Origin: Treponema sp.
GTDB lineage: Bacteria; Spirochaetota; Spirochaetia; Treponematales; Treponemataceae
Reading direction: 5' to 3'
Length of the DNA stretch: 64,000 nucleotides
Assembly (NCBI GenBank): GCA_016293495.1
Contig: JAEDED010000011.1
Coordinates: 12,454-76,453 of the forward strand
The position numbers and the translations under genes were made by a program. This document shows, piece after piece, positions 17,547 to 26,100 of the stretch. Each line of letters begins with the position of its first letter. Within the stretch, counting starts at the first letter, position 1. The notes under the pieces are model-generated. The model was not told the DNA's origin and did no database searches. It was given only the letters and a program-made list of their open reading frames with translations.

Positions 17547-18200
17547 ATGCCACGTCCGTTAATTAATCAGGAAAAAATCATAGAAGCCGTATTGTTCTGT
17601 GCCTTTGACAAGGGAATGGGTGACACATCTTTAAATGACATTTCAAATTACCTTAATATAAAAAAAGCCAGCCTTTACAATCACTTTGCAAGTAAAGAAG
17701 ATATGCTTAAAGCAATCTACACCTACTGTTCTGATTTTAATACAAAGGTAAACCTTATTTCTGACGAGGAACTTTCAAAGACTGCAGGAACTCAGGTAGA
17801 AAAGCTTTTCAAAACCTGTGCCTCAAATTTTATCAAAAAACATGAAGTAGATCCTTTGTTCCAGATTTATACCTTCATCAATTCTGAAAAGTATTTTACA
17901 AAGGAAGTACTTGATATCTACAATGCACAGCTTGATAAAATCGAAAACCAGGCTTACTTATTCTTTAAGCTTGTAAATAAAGATTCTTCTATTGATAATG
18001 CAGCAATCAAAAAAGAAGCACGATACTTCTGTATGGGACTAATGAATTTTCTTGACCGCTATCTTGCTGTCAGAAAAGAAACTATCCGCCAGAATCCAGA
18101 AAGCGGTGTAGGAGCCCTTTTTGCACTACCAAGTGATGATAAGATGATTCAGGAAGTGGCAAAATTCGCTGATTCCACTATTCAAAAATTCACTCATTAA
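17547..18200 (+). CDS. TetR/AcrR-family transcriptional regulator
   Basis: A 217-aa dimeric repressor-type regulator. The N-terminal helix-turn-helix is clear: T-S-L-N-D-I-S-N-Y-L-N-I-K-K-A-S-L-Y-N-H-F-A-S-K-E-D-M-L at about residues 28-55, ending in the usual Y-x-H-F-x-S-K-E-x-(L/M) signature. The helical ligand-binding domain follows. The start at 17547 (M-P-R-P-L-I-N-Q-E-K) is chosen because the longer frame would begin inside the promoter. It is divergent from the DUF5718-like gene and lies upstream of dat/ddc, which it may control. The effector is unknown; a polyamine or pathway intermediate would fit the neighbours (inference). Confidence 0.93.
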   Translation: MPRPLINQEKIIEAVLFCAFDKGMGDTSLNDISNYLNIKKASLYNHFASKEDMLKAIYTYCSDFNTKVNLISDEELSKTAGTQVEKLFKTCASNFIKKHEVDPLFQIYTFINSEKYFTKEVLDIYNAQLDKIENQAYLFFKLVNKDSSIDNAAIKKEARYFCMGLMNFLDRYLAVRKETIRQNPESGVGALFALPSDDKMIQEVAKFADSTIQKFTH

Positions 18201-18213
18201 TTGTCCAATTAAT
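18196..18213. promoter_or_regulatory. Perfect palindrome, candidate TetR operator upstream of dat
   Basis: ATTAATTG-TC-CAATTAAT is a perfect 8-2-8 palindrome overlapping the TetR stop codon. It resembles the motif over the TetR promoter, consistent with control of dat/ddc. Confidence 0.45.
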
Positions 18214-18279
18214 TTAAAAAAATCGACAAATTTTCCATTTTAGTATTGCCCAAACAGGGTATATAGGGTACTCTCAGCA

Positions 18280-18334
18280 TTACAGTTCAATAAAACTGTA
18301 ACGACATGACGAAGAAGCACTTGCAGTTTGCAAG
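18280..18334 (+). promoter_or_regulatory. Structured 5' leader of dat
   Basis: Two hairpins: TTACAGTT / AACTGTAA (8 bp, loop CAATAA, 18280-18301) and CTTGCA / TGCAAG (loop GTT, 18320-18334), the latter extendable by GAA/TTC. They lie 45-100 bases before the dat ATG. They do not match a riboswitch class that I recognise. Confidence 0.4.
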
Positions 18335-18377
18335 CGGTTCGGCTATTTGTTTAACCCACTTGTAATGGAGAAAGTAG

Positions 18378-19736
18378 ATGGTTCAGAAAGAAACTGAAAT
18401 CACCAATCAGTATTACATTACCAGACAGGATTCCACAGAGTCTAATGCCCGTAGCTACCCTAGAAAATTTCCTTTTGCACTTGCAAAAGCCCAGGGGTCA
18501 TGGATTGAGGATGTCGAAGGGAACAAATATCTGGATTTTTTGTGCGGAGCAGGAACTCTCGCACTTGGCCACAATGATCCTGAAGTAAATCAGGCCATGG
18601 TGGATATGCTTACCGGTAACTTACCGTTGCACACGTTGGATCTTACGACTCCAACTAAGGACAAGTTTGTTCACACATTGCTGAACATCCTCCCTGGTGA
18701 GTTGAAGAATAATGCTAAGATTCAGTTCTGCAGTCCTAGTGGAACAGATGCAGTTGACGCAGCTTTAAAGCTTTGTAAGACAGCAACTGGGCGCAGTTCA
18801 ATCATCGCATTCGGTGGTGCTTATCATGGAATGGGCCACGGGGCTCTTGCATTGACAGGAAATCTTAACGCTAAGAACAAAGTTAATGATTTAATGCCAA
18901 ATGTGCACTTTATGCCATATCCTTACTCTTACCGCTGTCCATTTGGACTTGGTGGAGATGCAGGAACTGACGCAGCTTGTGCATACTTTGAACGCATGCT
19001 TAAAGATCCTGAATGCGGAATCACAAAGCCAGCAGCAGTAATCCTTGAACCAATTCAGGGAGAAGGAGGTGTAATTCCTGCACCTGTAAAATTCCTTCAG
19101 ACTGTAAGACGTGTAACTAAAGAATTGGACATTCCTATGATCGTTGACGAAATCCAGTGTGGTATCGGACGTTCAGGAAAGTTCTTTGCATTCGAATATG
19201 CAGATATCGTTCCAGATGTAATTCTTTCGTCAAAGGCAATTGGCGGAAGTCAGCCAATGTCTGTAGTTATTTACAACAAAAAGCTTGATGTATGGGGACC
19301 TGGTGCTCATGCCGGAACATTCCGCGGAAACCAGCTCGCTATGGCAGCAGGAACTGTTGTAATGAATAGAGTATCTGATCCAGCTTTCCTTGCAGATGTA
19401 GTTGAAAAAGGCGAAATCTTTGCAAAGAGAATGGAAGAAATAAAATCTAAGGTTTCTATCATTGGTGACCTTCGCGGTAAAGGTTTGATGCGCGGAATCG
19501 AATTCATCGATCCAAAATCAGAAGCTGACTGCCTCGGAGCTAAAAAGGCAAGCGGAGAAATCGCAGCATTAGTACAGAAACGCTGTTTCGAAAACAAACT
19601 CGTTATGGAAAAAGGCGGACGTAACGGTGCTGTAATGAGATGTCTTTGTGCATTAAACGTAAGCAGGGAAGATCTTAACAAAGCCCTTGATATTATTGAA
19701 AAGGTTATTATTGAGGTTGACCTTGAACAAAAATAA
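18378..19736 (+). CDS. dat: L-2,4-diaminobutyrate:2-oxoglutarate 4-aminotransferase
   Basis: PLP-dependent class III aminotransferase interconverting aspartate beta-semialdehyde and L-2,4-diaminobutyrate with glutamate/2-oxoglutarate. The 452-aa sequence strongly resembles Acinetobacter-type Dat: E-S-N-A-R-S-Y-P-R-K near residue 22, G-A-G-T-L-A-L-G-H-N near 57, the M-P-Y-P-Y-x-Y-R-C-P-F-G block, E-P-I-Q-G-E-G-G-V, the PLP Asp in I-V-D-E-I-Q, and the PLP Lys in L-S-S-K-A-I-G-G. The ectoine enzyme EctB is the alternative, but no ectA/ectC is present and a diaminobutyrate decarboxylase follows immediately. Shine-Dalgarno is GGAG. First gene of the dat-ddc unit. Confidence 0.88.
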   Translation: MVQKETEITNQYYITRQDSTESNARSYPRKFPFALAKAQGSWIEDVEGNKYLDFLCGAGTLALGHNDPEVNQAMVDMLTGNLPLHTLDLTTPTKDKFVHTLLNILPGELKNNAKIQFCSPSGTDAVDAALKLCKTATGRSSIIAFGGAYHGMGHGALALTGNLNAKNKVNDLMPNVHFMPYPYSYRCPFGLGGDAGTDAACAYFERMLKDPECGITKPAAVILEPIQGEGGVIPAPVKFLQTVRRVTKELDIPMIVDEIQCGIGRSGKFFAFEYADIVPDVILSSKAIGGSQPMSVVIYNKKLDVWGPGAHAGTFRGNQLAMAAGTVVMNRVSDPAFLADVVEKGEIFAKRMEEIKSKVSIIGDLRGKGLMRGIEFIDPKSEADCLGAKKASGEIAALVQKRCFENKLVMEKGGRNGAVMRCLCALNVSREDLNKALDIIEKVIIEVDLEQK

Positions 19737-21177
19737 AGTATTTATCACTAACGATAAAAATGCTTTGGAAGAATATGAATCAATCATTCAGAAAACTTCC
19801 AGAGCAATTACTGAAGCTTTTACAAATGACAGGGCCTATACCGGCCCTGTTCCTTTCGACTTGAAAAAGCTTGTTGACGTTCCAATGCTCCCTGAAACTG
19901 GAATCGGTTTCGACGGAGCTTTAGAACAGACAAAAAAACTTGTACTCCCTAATTTTGTAAGAACCAGCTCAACAGATTACATGGCTCATCTTCACAGTGC
20001 AACTTTGCTTGAAACAATTGCCGCTGAGCTGATTATTTCTACATTCAATCAGTCAATGGACAGCTGGGATCAATCACCTGTTGCTACAGAAATTGAAGTT
20101 CAGACAGTTAAGCAACTTTGTAAGCTTTACGGTTATGACTCAAACTCTGACGGTGTATTTACAAGCGGCGGTTCTCAGTCTAACACAACAGGAATTTTCC
20201 TTGCACGCGACTGGTTCTGTAACAAGAAATTAAATTACGACGTAAAAAAACTCGGACTTCCAGAAAACTACAGAAAGTTCAGATTATATACTTCAGAAAT
20301 CTCTCACTTCTCAATGGAAAAAAGCGCTCACATGCTCGGTCTTGGCTACGATTCTGTTGTTAAAGTTCCTGTTGATGACCGCATGAAGATGGATCTGAAC
20401 GCTCTTAAGTCTTTGATTGCTAAAGACAAGGCCGAAGGAAAACTTCCATTCTGTGTTGTAGCAACTGTAGGAACTACAGACTACGGCTCAATCGATCCAA
20501 TAGAAGAAATTGCAGAAATCTGTAAAGCAGAAGGAATCTGGTTCCACTGTGATGCAGCTTACGGAAGCGGCGCAATCATGTCTGACAAATACAAGTCAAG
20601 AATTGCAGGGCTTAATAAGGCAGATTCAATTACTGTTGACTTCCATAAAATGTTCATGATGCCTATCAGCTGCAGCTGTTCACTTATTAAAGATGCATCA
20701 AACTTTGATCCTTTTGAACTTCACGCAGATTACTTAAACCGCGAAGAAGACGAAGAAGACGGTTATACAAACCTTGTAAGCAAGTCAATGCAGACAACAC
20801 GCCGCTTTGATGCACTTAAAGTATGGCTTTCTTTCCAGTGCCGCGGTAAAGACGGATGGAATGAACTGATCGACACTTGTGTAGAAAACGCAAAGTATGT
20901 TTATGACAGTCTTGGTAAACGCACAGGCTTTGCAAGAACCTGCGAACCTGAACTCAGTTCAATTGTATTCAGACTTTACGACGAAAAACTTTCTGACGAA
21001 GAAAACGACGAAGTTAACAAAAAAGTTCGCCGCGCCCTCATTCACCAGGAAGGTGTAGTAATCGGACAGACAGTTTACAATGGCCGCGTTCACTTGAAAT
21101 TCACACTTATTAATCCGCTCACAAGTCATGAAAAACTTGATGAACTTATGGACTTAATTGCCAAATTGAAGGTATAA
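19723..21177 (+). CDS. ddc: L-2,4-diaminobutyrate decarboxylase
   Basis: Group II PLP decarboxylase that converts L-2,4-diaminobutyrate to 1,3-diaminopropane. I choose the TTG at 19723 (M-N-K-N-K-V-F): GAGG lies six bases upstream, and the result overlaps the end of dat by 14 bases. The TTG at 19687 has no such site. Visible features are T-S-G-G-S-Q-S-N-T-T (PLP phosphate), the C-D-A-A-Y-G-S-G PLP-binding Asp block and the PLP Lys in V-D-F-H-K. The N-L-V-S-K-S-x-Q-T-T-R-R-F-D-A-L-K block matches Acinetobacter/Vibrio Ddc. Translational coupling with dat is likely. No later norspermidine genes are nearby. Confidence 0.9.
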   Translation: MNKNKVFITNDKNALEEYESIIQKTSRAITEAFTNDRAYTGPVPFDLKKLVDVPMLPETGIGFDGALEQTKKLVLPNFVRTSSTDYMAHLHSATLLETIAAELIISTFNQSMDSWDQSPVATEIEVQTVKQLCKLYGYDSNSDGVFTSGGSQSNTTGIFLARDWFCNKKLNYDVKKLGLPENYRKFRLYTSEISHFSMEKSAHMLGLGYDSVVKVPVDDRMKMDLNALKSLIAKDKAEGKLPFCVVATVGTTDYGSIDPIEEIAEICKAEGIWFHCDAAYGSGAIMSDKYKSRIAGLNKADSITVDFHKMFMMPISCSCSLIKDASNFDPFELHADYLNREEDEEDGYTNLVSKSMQTTRRFDALKVWLSFQCRGKDGWNELIDTCVENAKYVYDSLGKRTGFARTCEPELSSIVFRLYDEKLSDEENDEVNKKVRRALIHQEGVVIGQTVYNGRVHLKFTLINPLTSHEKLDELMDLIAKLKV

Positions 21178-21178
21178 T
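21173..21178 (+). promoter_or_regulatory. TATAAT -10 box seven bases before parA
   Basis: A perfect -10 hexamer overlaps the ddc stop codon and ends seven bases before the parA ATG. There is no Shine-Dalgarno sequence in between and no good -35 box. It may give a leaderless parA transcript in addition to readthrough from ddc. Confidence 0.4.
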
Positions 21179-21185
21179 TGAATCT

Positions 21186-21941
21186 ATGGCTAAAACATTC
21201 GTATTTGTAAATCAGAAGGGTGGTGTTGGAAAAACAACATCTGCAATTAACATCGGTGCTTATCTCGCTCTTGCCGGAAAAAAAGTTCTTCTTGTAGACT
21301 TTGACTCTCAGGGAAATATGTCCAGCGGTGTAGGCGTATCTTTGGATAAACCAACTGTTTACGAATTGATTGGTGGAGATGTAGAACCAGAAAAAGCAAT
21401 CAAACATACAATGATTAAATCAATGGACGTAATTTCTGCTTCCCTTGATTTGTCTGGTGCCGCAGTCGAACTTGTTGAACAGGAACGCCGCGAATACTTT
21501 CTTAAAGATGCCATTGAACCTTTAAAATCAAAATACGACTATATTTTAATCGACTGTCCGCCATCTCTCGGAATCTTGACCTTGAACGGTCTTGTAGCAG
21601 CTGACGAAGTTTTAGTTCCTATGCAGTGTGAATATTTTGCCCTCGAAGGAATTACACTTTTACTTCAGGGTGTTCAGAAAGTTCAGAAGTCACTTAATCC
21701 TGATCTTGTTATCGGTGGAATTTTCTTTACTATGTACGATTCAAGAACACGCCTTGCACAGGATGTTGTTCTCCAGGTTAAATCATATTTTAAGGATGTT
21801 GTATTTGATACAATCATTCCTAGAAATGTTCGTTTGTCAGAAGCACCATCTCATGGACTGCCAGTTTGTAAATACGACCCAGATTGTGCCGGCGCAAAGA
21901 GTTACGAAAAACTTGCGCAGGAGGTAATCGCTCGTGGCTAA
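21186..21941 (+). CDS. parA: ParA/Soj chromosome-partitioning ATPase
   Basis: Deviant Walker-type ATPase that binds DNA non-specifically and drives ParB-parS complexes apart during chromosome segregation. The 251-aa length is typical of chromosomal Soj proteins, with no N-terminal HTH. The deviant Walker A box K-G-G-V-G-K-T-T is at residues 11-18, the A' motif D-F-D-S-Q-G-N near 39-45, and the Walker B region I-L-I-D-C-P-P-S near 120. The C-terminal P-R-N-V-R-L-S-E-A-P-S-H-G block is diagnostic. It starts eight bases after ddc and overlaps parB by eight bases. Confidence 0.97.
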   Translation: MAKTFVFVNQKGGVGKTTSAINIGAYLALAGKKVLLVDFDSQGNMSSGVGVSLDKPTVYELIGGDVEPEKAIKHTMIKSMDVISASLDLSGAAVELVEQERREYFLKDAIEPLKSKYDYILIDCPPSLGILTLNGLVAADEVLVPMQCEYFALEGITLLLQGVQKVQKSLNPDLVIGGIFFTMYDSRTRLAQDVVLQVKSYFKDVVFDTIIPRNVRLSEAPSHGLPVCKYDPDCAGAKSYEKLAQEVIARG

Positions 21942-22908
21942 AAAAGGATTAGGACGTGGACTTGATGCTTTGATGGGATCTGCTTCAGTTGAAACAAAAA
22001 AATCGGCTGCAGATTCAAAAACAGATTCAAAAACAGAAAAAAAGACAACTCTTAAACCCAAGACTTCTTCTTCATCAGTTTCTTTGCCTGAAGGCATTGA
22101 ATCTGACGCAAACGGAACACTCTGGGTAGATCCAAAAAAACTAAAACCAAACCCACATCAGCCTCGTACAACTTTTTCAGAAGAACAGTTGAATGAGCTT
22201 GCAGACTCAATCCGTGAACACGGCGTTTTACAGCCTGTTACAATTGAAGATGCAAAAGATGGTTCTTTCTATATTATTGCCGGTGAACGCCGTACTCGCG
22301 CTTCATTGATTGTCGGTCTTGAAAAGATTCCTGTACAGCTTAAAAAATATTCAGACGAAAAGAAGCTCGAAATTGCGCTTATCGAAAACATTCAGCGTGC
22401 AGATTTGAACGCAATTGAAGAAGCTCAGGCTTATTACAAGTTAATGGAATTAAGCGGCTTGACTCAGGATGATGTTGCAAAGAGAGTAGGTAAGCAGCGT
22501 TCGACTGTTGCTAACGCACTCCGTCTTTTAAAGCTTCCTGAAGATATGCAGGATTCTCTTACAAACGGTCAGATTTCTGCGGGGCATGCACGTGCAATTC
22601 TTTCTGTAGACAGCCCTGCTAACCAGCGTACACTTTTCGGTAAAATCGTAGGCGAAACCCTTTCGGTTCGTAAAGCCGAAGAACTTGCAAAAAGCTTGAA
22701 TGAAGGCCGCATCGTTAAAAAAGACAAGCCGACAGCCAGTTCAACAGAAGATAACAGAGATCCTGACATCATTGCACTTGAACAGAAGTTCATTAATGCA
22801 TTGGGAACTAAAGTTTCTCTCAAAGGAAATTTGAACCGCGGTTCACTTGTAATTGACTTCTTCAGTCGTACTGATCTCGACAGAATCTACGACATTCTTA
22901 TTAAGTAA
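21934..22908 (+). CDS. parB: ParB/Spo0J chromosome-partitioning protein
   Basis: CTP-dependent clamp that binds parS and works with ParA. The start is the GTG at 21934 with AGGAGG upstream, and it overlaps the parA end. The 324-aa protein opens with the ParA-activating peptide A-K-K-G-L-G-R-G-L-D-A-L, followed by a Ser/Lys/Thr-rich linker (about 17-50). The ParB/Srx domain includes P-x-x-P-R-T, the G-E-R-R box (about 111-114), and A-L-I-E-N-I-Q-R near residue 150. An HTH domain (Q-D-D-V-A-K-R-V-G-K-Q-R-S-T-V-A-N-A) lies near 185, and the C-terminal dimerisation domain follows. No parS site (TGTTTCACGTGAAACA) was noticed in the window. Confidence 0.97.
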   Translation: MAKKGLGRGLDALMGSASVETKKSAADSKTDSKTEKKTTLKPKTSSSSVSLPEGIESDANGTLWVDPKKLKPNPHQPRTTFSEEQLNELADSIREHGVLQPVTIEDAKDGSFYIIAGERRTRASLIVGLEKIPVQLKKYSDEKKLEIALIENIQRADLNAIEEAQAYYKLMELSGLTQDDVAKRVGKQRSTVANALRLLKLPEDMQDSLTNGQISAGHARAILSVDSPANQRTLFGKIVGETLSVRKAEELAKSLNEGRIVKKDKPTASSTEDNRDPDIIALEQKFINALGTKVSLKGNLNRGSLVIDFFSRTDLDRIYDILIK

Positions 22909-22931
22909 TAATTTTAAAAACTCCAAAATAT

Positions 22932-22959
22932 TAAACTTTTAACGCATTTCTGCCGATAA
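22932..22959 (+). promoter_or_regulatory. FliA (sigma-28)-like promoter upstream of the Ig-barrel gene
   Basis: TAAACTTT, then 12 bases, then a perfect GCCGATAA. The classical FliA consensus is TAAAGTTT, 11 bases, GCCGATAA. The expected leader to the ATG at 23105 is about 140 bases. An ATGTAA/TTACAT palindrome (22992-23011) lies between. Confidence 0.6.
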
Positions 22960-23046
22960 TTAATACGGACTACTCTATTTAAATTACACTTATGTAATAT
23001 TATTGTTACATTAGTCGAATTTTATTTATTGTAGATTTTAGAGAAA

Positions 23047-23076
23047 TTGGATAAATTCTAAATTCCGTGTTATACT
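23047..23076 (+). promoter_or_regulatory. Housekeeping-type promoter of the Ig-barrel gene
   Basis: TTGGAT, 18 bases, TATACT. Transcription would begin near 23083, downstream of the ATG at 23078, which supports the start at 23105 with its AGAGG site. Confidence 0.5.
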
Positions 23077-23104
23077 AATGGGAGTTTATTTAGAGGTTTG
23101 TATT

Positions 23105-26100
23105 ATGGAAAGTTTACGCAAATTAAAAAAGACTATTGTCTCTATTCTCGTGGTTGCACTGACTATCGCACCGTCAGTTTTCGCCAAAGATGTCACAGTC
23201 CGCAAAGTTGAACAGATGGACAGCTGGCAGGAAAGCTTTGATGTTAACGGTAAGAAAGGAAAGTACAACGTAATTGTTACTGCAGAAGATTTAGGCGGTA
23301 ACACAGCTTATGGCGGACCATTCAATATTTATATTGATGAAAAGTCCGATTTACCAATTACACGAATAACTAACCCAGCTCCGGACATGCGTATTCCAGG
23401 GAATCTCAATATCGTTGGTTCTTGTGTTGACGATGATGCAGTTCAGTATGTTGAACTTGTTCTCGACGGCAATGAACCTGTACGCGCAAGTGGTAAAGAA
23501 TTCTGGTCATACTTTCTGAGCACAGAAGGCATGAACGAAGGCGTTCATACTATTGAAGTATACGGTGTTGATATCAACGGTCTCAAAGGAAACTCAGTAA
23601 AAACCTCATGGGTATTGGACCGCGAAAAACCTGTAACTGAAGTAACAAACATTGGTATCGGAACAATCGTATCTGGAACAGTTTCACTTAAAGGTGTTAT
23701 CTCAGACGGAAATGGAATTGCGGCAATGGCATATTCCCTTGATAACGGTGAAAACTTTACAGACGTAAAAGTTTCAAATAACAAAAAAACAAATACAGCA
23801 AACTTCAATATCAGCTTTGATACAAAGAAGATGAGCGACGGACCTGCAGTTGTATGGTTCAAGGCTACAGACCTTCAGGGATCAAGCGGATATTATTCAT
23901 TCCTCTGTTTTATTGATAATACAAAACCGGCAGTAGAAATCGTTTATCCTCGCGAAAAGCAGGCTGAAAACGGAACCTTTACAGCTGCAGGTAGTGCAAA
24001 AGATGCAATCGGCCTTAAATCACTTTCCTACGAATTCAATGGTGAAAAAGGTGAATTTGAAATCATTCCTGGAAACCAGTACTGGTCAAAGGAATTTCCT
24101 AATGCAAAAAGCGGAAAACTCGTAATCACTGCAGTTGATACTGCAGGAAACGTAACAAAGAAAGAACGTCAGGTAAACATTAACTCGGAACTTGATAAAC
24201 CTGTTGTAACACTCCAGTGGCCAAAAGCTGGTGCACAGCTTAAAGAACGTGAATACTTTGTCCGCGGTATCGCAAAAGATGACGATGCAGTTGCCAGCGT
24301 AAAGGTAACTGTAGACGGAACTGTTGTTGAAACTGTAGAAACAAAAGGTGTATTCAATGTTGTACTCACTGATGAAAAATTCCTGGGATACGGAAAACAC
24401 ATTGTAAGCGTAAGTGCAGTTGATAAAAACGGTGTTGTCGGAAACGAAACAAAGGTTGATTATTTCTCGACTGGCGTAAAACCAAAATTCTCTGATCCTG
24501 TTCTTCGCGGCGGTACTGATGCAGGTGCTGCTCCATTCGGAAAAATTGTAAGCCCGGAAGGCGGATCAATTTTCGAAATCGAAGCTTCTTCACTTTCTGG
24601 TATTAAAGAAGCATCTTATACAATCGAATGGTCAACAGACAGATTCGGTGCACCAATGGCTGCACGTCGTGAAGAAAAAACAATTGATATTAAAAACTCA
24701 ACTCCAAAGGTTACTTTTACAATTCCTGTAGAAACACTCCCTTGGGGAATCGTTCACTTGACTTTCAAGACAGTTGATGTTGCCGGTCGTGTTTCTAACT
24801 ATGGTACATGTCTTTATGTTAAGAACTTTACAAAGGTAGTAGAAAAACCTGATACATCTCTCGCTGGTGAAATCAGTGATGAAAAAGCAACTGTTAAAGT
24901 TATTGAAGCAGGCGGACAGGCTTATCGCCGCGGAATGAACGTAACGGTTCTTTCTACTTCAAAATCAACTGCAGCAAGATGGAATAAAGACAGAAATGTT
25001 AATGAAAAACGTGCTCCAGTTGGACTTAATCTTGAAATTACATCAGAAGCAAAAGATCTTGCTCTCTCTTATAAAATCTTCTCAGGTGCATCGGTTGGTA
25101 CAAAACCAATCCTTGAAGGAAAGGCTGCTGTAGTTCGTCCGGACAAAAATTCTGGCAACGGAACTGCATTCATCTCACTCGATAACCTTGCACCTGGATT
25201 AGTAACAGTTGAAATTACTGCAGTTAGCGGAAAAGATTACACAGCAAAATGTTATGCACAGGTTGCTGTAGTCCGCCAAATCAACTCTGATGATATTAAC
25301 GATGCACGTATGGGTCAGTGGCTTTCTACAGCTGACACTGTTTATGATGCAACAACAAGAGGCTTTATACTCGGAAGTTCTGCAAAGCTTTCAGGTTATG
25401 CAAACCTTGATGGTGATGTAACTGCATCATTTGTCGGAACATATCCTGGACTTGAAATTTCATCTGAAGGAAGATGCGTAACAATCACTGCAACTCGCGG
25501 CGGTACTTATTACAATGTAACAGTACGTGCAACAGACGAAAGCGGTGCAAGAGTTGACTTTAATCCTGTAACTTTGATTTTTGATAATGATGGACCTAAG
25601 TTCTCAATGCAGCGTCCTACATTGTATGAATGGGTAAGAAACAGACTTGTTATTTCTGGAACTGCAACTGATGCAACAGGAATCGCTTCTATTGAATACT
25701 CAGTTGACGGCGGAGAAAACTGGAAGAGCTTTGGTGCTGCCGGTCGCCGTACTTCAATGCAGCTTTATGCAGAAGAAAATCTTTCATCTAAAGAAGAAGG
25801 AATCATCACTCTTGATATCCGTGCAACAGATATTTCAGGAAACCTTTCGTATTACACAGCAGCAGCTCACAAAGATACACTTGCTCCTGATGTAGAAGTA
25901 ATTATTCCAGGTCCTGGAGACGTTGTTAACGGAACAAATGCAATCGGCTTTATCGTAAAAGATGAAGGCTGCATTGAAAAATGTGAATATGTAAACCTCA
26001 ATACTGGAAGAAGAATTCCGCTTGATGTTAAATCAATGGTAACAACTTTTGTCGGAACAGCAGAAATGCCAATCAGTCCTTCAATGAGATTTGATTTTAC

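Noticed and set aside
18378..19736. EctB of an ectoine operon
   Set aside because: No ectA or ectC nearby, and the next gene is a diaminobutyrate decarboxylase with the motifs of the diaminopropane pathway.
21186..22908. parS site near parA/parB
   Set aside because: No TGTTTCACGTGAAACA or close variant was noticed in or around these genes.
23078..23104. ATG at 23078 as start of the Ig-barrel protein
   Set aside because: It lies upstream of the predicted transcription start of the TATACT promoter and has no ribosome site; the ATG at 23105 has AGAGG and begins a clean signal peptide.
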